In this document: positions 62,943 to 64,000 of the stretch, piece by piece
Layout: each line of letters starts with the position of its first letter
Numbering within the stretch: position 1 is the first letter of the stretch
Origin: DAISKN01 sp963716925
GTDB taxonomy: Bacteria; Acidobacteriota; Vicinamibacteria; Marinacidobacterales; SMYC01
DNA length: 64,000 bases
Reading direction: 5' to 3'
NCBI GenBank assembly: GCA_963716925.1
Contig: CAVQUX010000010.1
Location: forward strand, 1,054,001-1,118,000
Position numbers and translations under genes: made by a program
The notes under the pieces: model-generated
Databases searched by the model: none
Told to the model about the DNA's origin: nothing
The model's input: only the letters and a program-made list of their open reading frames with translations

Positions 62943-64000
62943 ATGTTCGAGCTCCTGCACGTGATCGAGACCCTGGGCTCGGGCGGCGCCGAGCGACTGC
63001 TCCACACCAACCTCGCTCACCTGGACCGCGCTCGATTCCGGAGCTCGGTCGTGGCGCTCCGCTCTTCCCCCGATCACTGGCGGGCGCCCATCGAAGCGCT
63101 CGGAGTGTCCGTCGAGACTCTGGGAGTGCGGAGCCGGCGCGATCTTCCGGGGGCGGTCGGTCGGATGCGGAAGCTCCTGTCCCGGCGCGGCGTTTCGCTG
63201 GTGCATACCCACCTCTTCGAGGCCAACGTCGTCGGCAGGCTCGCCGGGCGGCTGGCGGGGGTTCCCGTCATCAGCTCGATTCACAACCCGGACTACGAGC
63301 CGGCGGCGTGGAATGCCGGACGCCAGGGCAACGGTGCGAAGCGCCGCTTCTTTCTCGCGCTCGATCGCGGCACCGCGCGAATCGGCTGCTCTCGGATGAT
63401 CGCCGTGAGCGAGAGCGTGCGCCAGAGCGCGCATGCTCACCTGAGACTTCCTCTCGATCGCATCGACGTGGTGGAGAACCCCGTCGACCTGGACGAGCTT
63501 CGGCGGCCCCCCGAGCGCGATCGAGCGGCTCTTCTTCACGATCTCGGACTTCCAGCGGACGCACGGGTGATTCTGAACGTCGCGCGCCTGAGTCCACAGA
63601 AGGGACTCCATCACGCGATCGAAGCCCTGCCGAGGATCCTCGCGGATCAGCCCCGTGCCCACCTCCTGTCGGTGGGAGCGCAGGATCATCGGGAATGGCT
63701 CGATAGGTTGCGACGCCTCTCGGCCGGGCGTGGCGTAGCCGGGCACGTCCATTTCCTCGGGCCCCGGCGGGACATCCCCGATCTGCTGCATGCGTGCGAC
63801 GTGTTCGTCTTTCCTTCCCTGTTCGAGGGCCTGGGACTGGCGTTGATCGAGGCCATGGCCGCGGGCTGCGTGTGCGTCGCCTCCGCCGTGAGACCGGTCA
63901 GCGAGATCGTCCGGGACGGAGTCGACGGCTTCCTGGTTCCTCCGGGAGACGACGTCGCGCTCTCGCGGGCAGTACTCGGGGCGATGGACGATATCCCGCG
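62943..64000 (+). CDS. Glycosyltransferase family 4, truncated at the window end
   Basis: The frame from the ATG at 62943 is open to the end (352 codons). It has the GT4 pattern: HVIETLGSGGAERLLHTNLA at the start, THLFEANVVGRLAG, the donor domain VILNVARLSPQKGLHHAIEA, HVHFLGPRRDIPDLLHACDV, and the EX7E motif SLFEGLGLALIEAMAAG. It continues the glycan operon; the C-terminus lies outside. Confidence 0.9.
   Translation, partial: MFELLHVIETLGSGGAERLLHTNLAHLDRARFRSSVVALRSSPDHWRAPIEALGVSVETLGVRSRRDLPGAVGRMRKLLSRRGVSLVHTHLFEANVVGRLAGRLAGVPVISSIHNPDYEPAAWNAGRQGNGAKRRFFLALDRGTARIGCSRMIAVSESVRQSAHAHLRLPLDRIDVVENPVDLDELRRPPERDRAALLHDLGLPADARVILNVARLSPQKGLHHAIEALPRILADQPRAHLLSVGAQDHREWLDRLRRLSAGRGVAGHVHFLGPRRDIPDLLHACDVFVFPSLFEGLGLALIEAMAAGCVCVASAVRPVSEIVRDGVDGFLVPPGDDVALSRAVLGAMDDIP

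Overview
The window is GC-rich (roughly 65% by eye), densely coding bacterial DNA. No rRNA, tRNA, CRISPR array, IS element or phage gene was seen. The gene set combines an MglA-type GTPase, a Ser/Thr kinase-like protein, HD-GYP, FHA and sigma-54 regulators, a ferredoxin-dependent 2-oxoacid oxidoreductase, a Pal lipoprotein (so an outer membrane) and a large exopolysaccharide locus. That suggests a Gram-negative, metabolically versatile environmental bacterium. Acidobacteriota is my best guess, with Myxococcota-like deltaproteobacteria as the alternative; this is inference from gene content only.

Layout. 1-3.3 kb: a truncated HupE-like gene, a beta-propeller protein, a frameshifted cobalamin/heme-binding-type protein and an HU-family DNA-binding protein. 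3.4-14.4 kb: six same-strand, closely packed signalling genes: a TPR/kinase-like protein, a zinc-finger protein, an MglA GTPase fused to GAF and a degenerate histidine kinase, an ADP/ATP-translocase-like protein fused to HEAT repeats, a dual cyclic-nucleotide-binding protein and a calcineurin-like phosphatase with TPRs. 14.5-20.4 kb: a PilB/GspE ATPase, two unknown genes and the pyrimidine genes pyrK-pyrD-pyrF with a glutaredoxin-like gene, closed by a strong bidirectional terminator against pal. 21-25.9 kb: a degenerate NtrC-like protein, then mocR(pdxR-like)-pdxS-pdxT for vitamin B6, with an operator-like direct repeat. 25.9-31.7 kb: a GAF/HD-GYP protein, a DMT exporter and korA-korB.

32-64 kb is an exopolysaccharide/surface-glycan locus. 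It holds a DUF2723-like membrane protein, a sigma-54 response regulator, a nucleotidyltransferase with an S24/S26 peptidase, a FecR protein, an exported protein with a trypsin-like protease and an FHA protein, Wzc/Wza/outer-membrane barrel/WecA-type genes, a carbamoyltransferase, an asparagine-synthase-like amidotransferase and glycosyltransferases. A second part carries a sugar-modifying cassette (4,6-dehydratase, C-methyltransferase, 3,5-epimerase, reductase), a Wzx-type flippase, two acetyltransferases and more glycosyltransferases, running off the right end.

The most interesting signal is regulatory. Five near-consensus -24/-12 (sigma-54) promoters stand in front of the transcription units of this locus (37031, 38578, 38752, 53969, 54262), four of them as two divergent pairs, within a few kb to 20 kb of a sigma-54 activator gene (33925-35304). 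This reads as an RpoN-controlled glycan regulon. It includes a poorly described operon of exported protein, trypsin-like protease and FHA membrane protein. A second theme is degenerate signalling enzymes: an MglA-GAF-pseudo-histidine-kinase fusion, a kinase with GFG in place of DFG, and an NtrC-like protein without Walker residues or GAFTGA.
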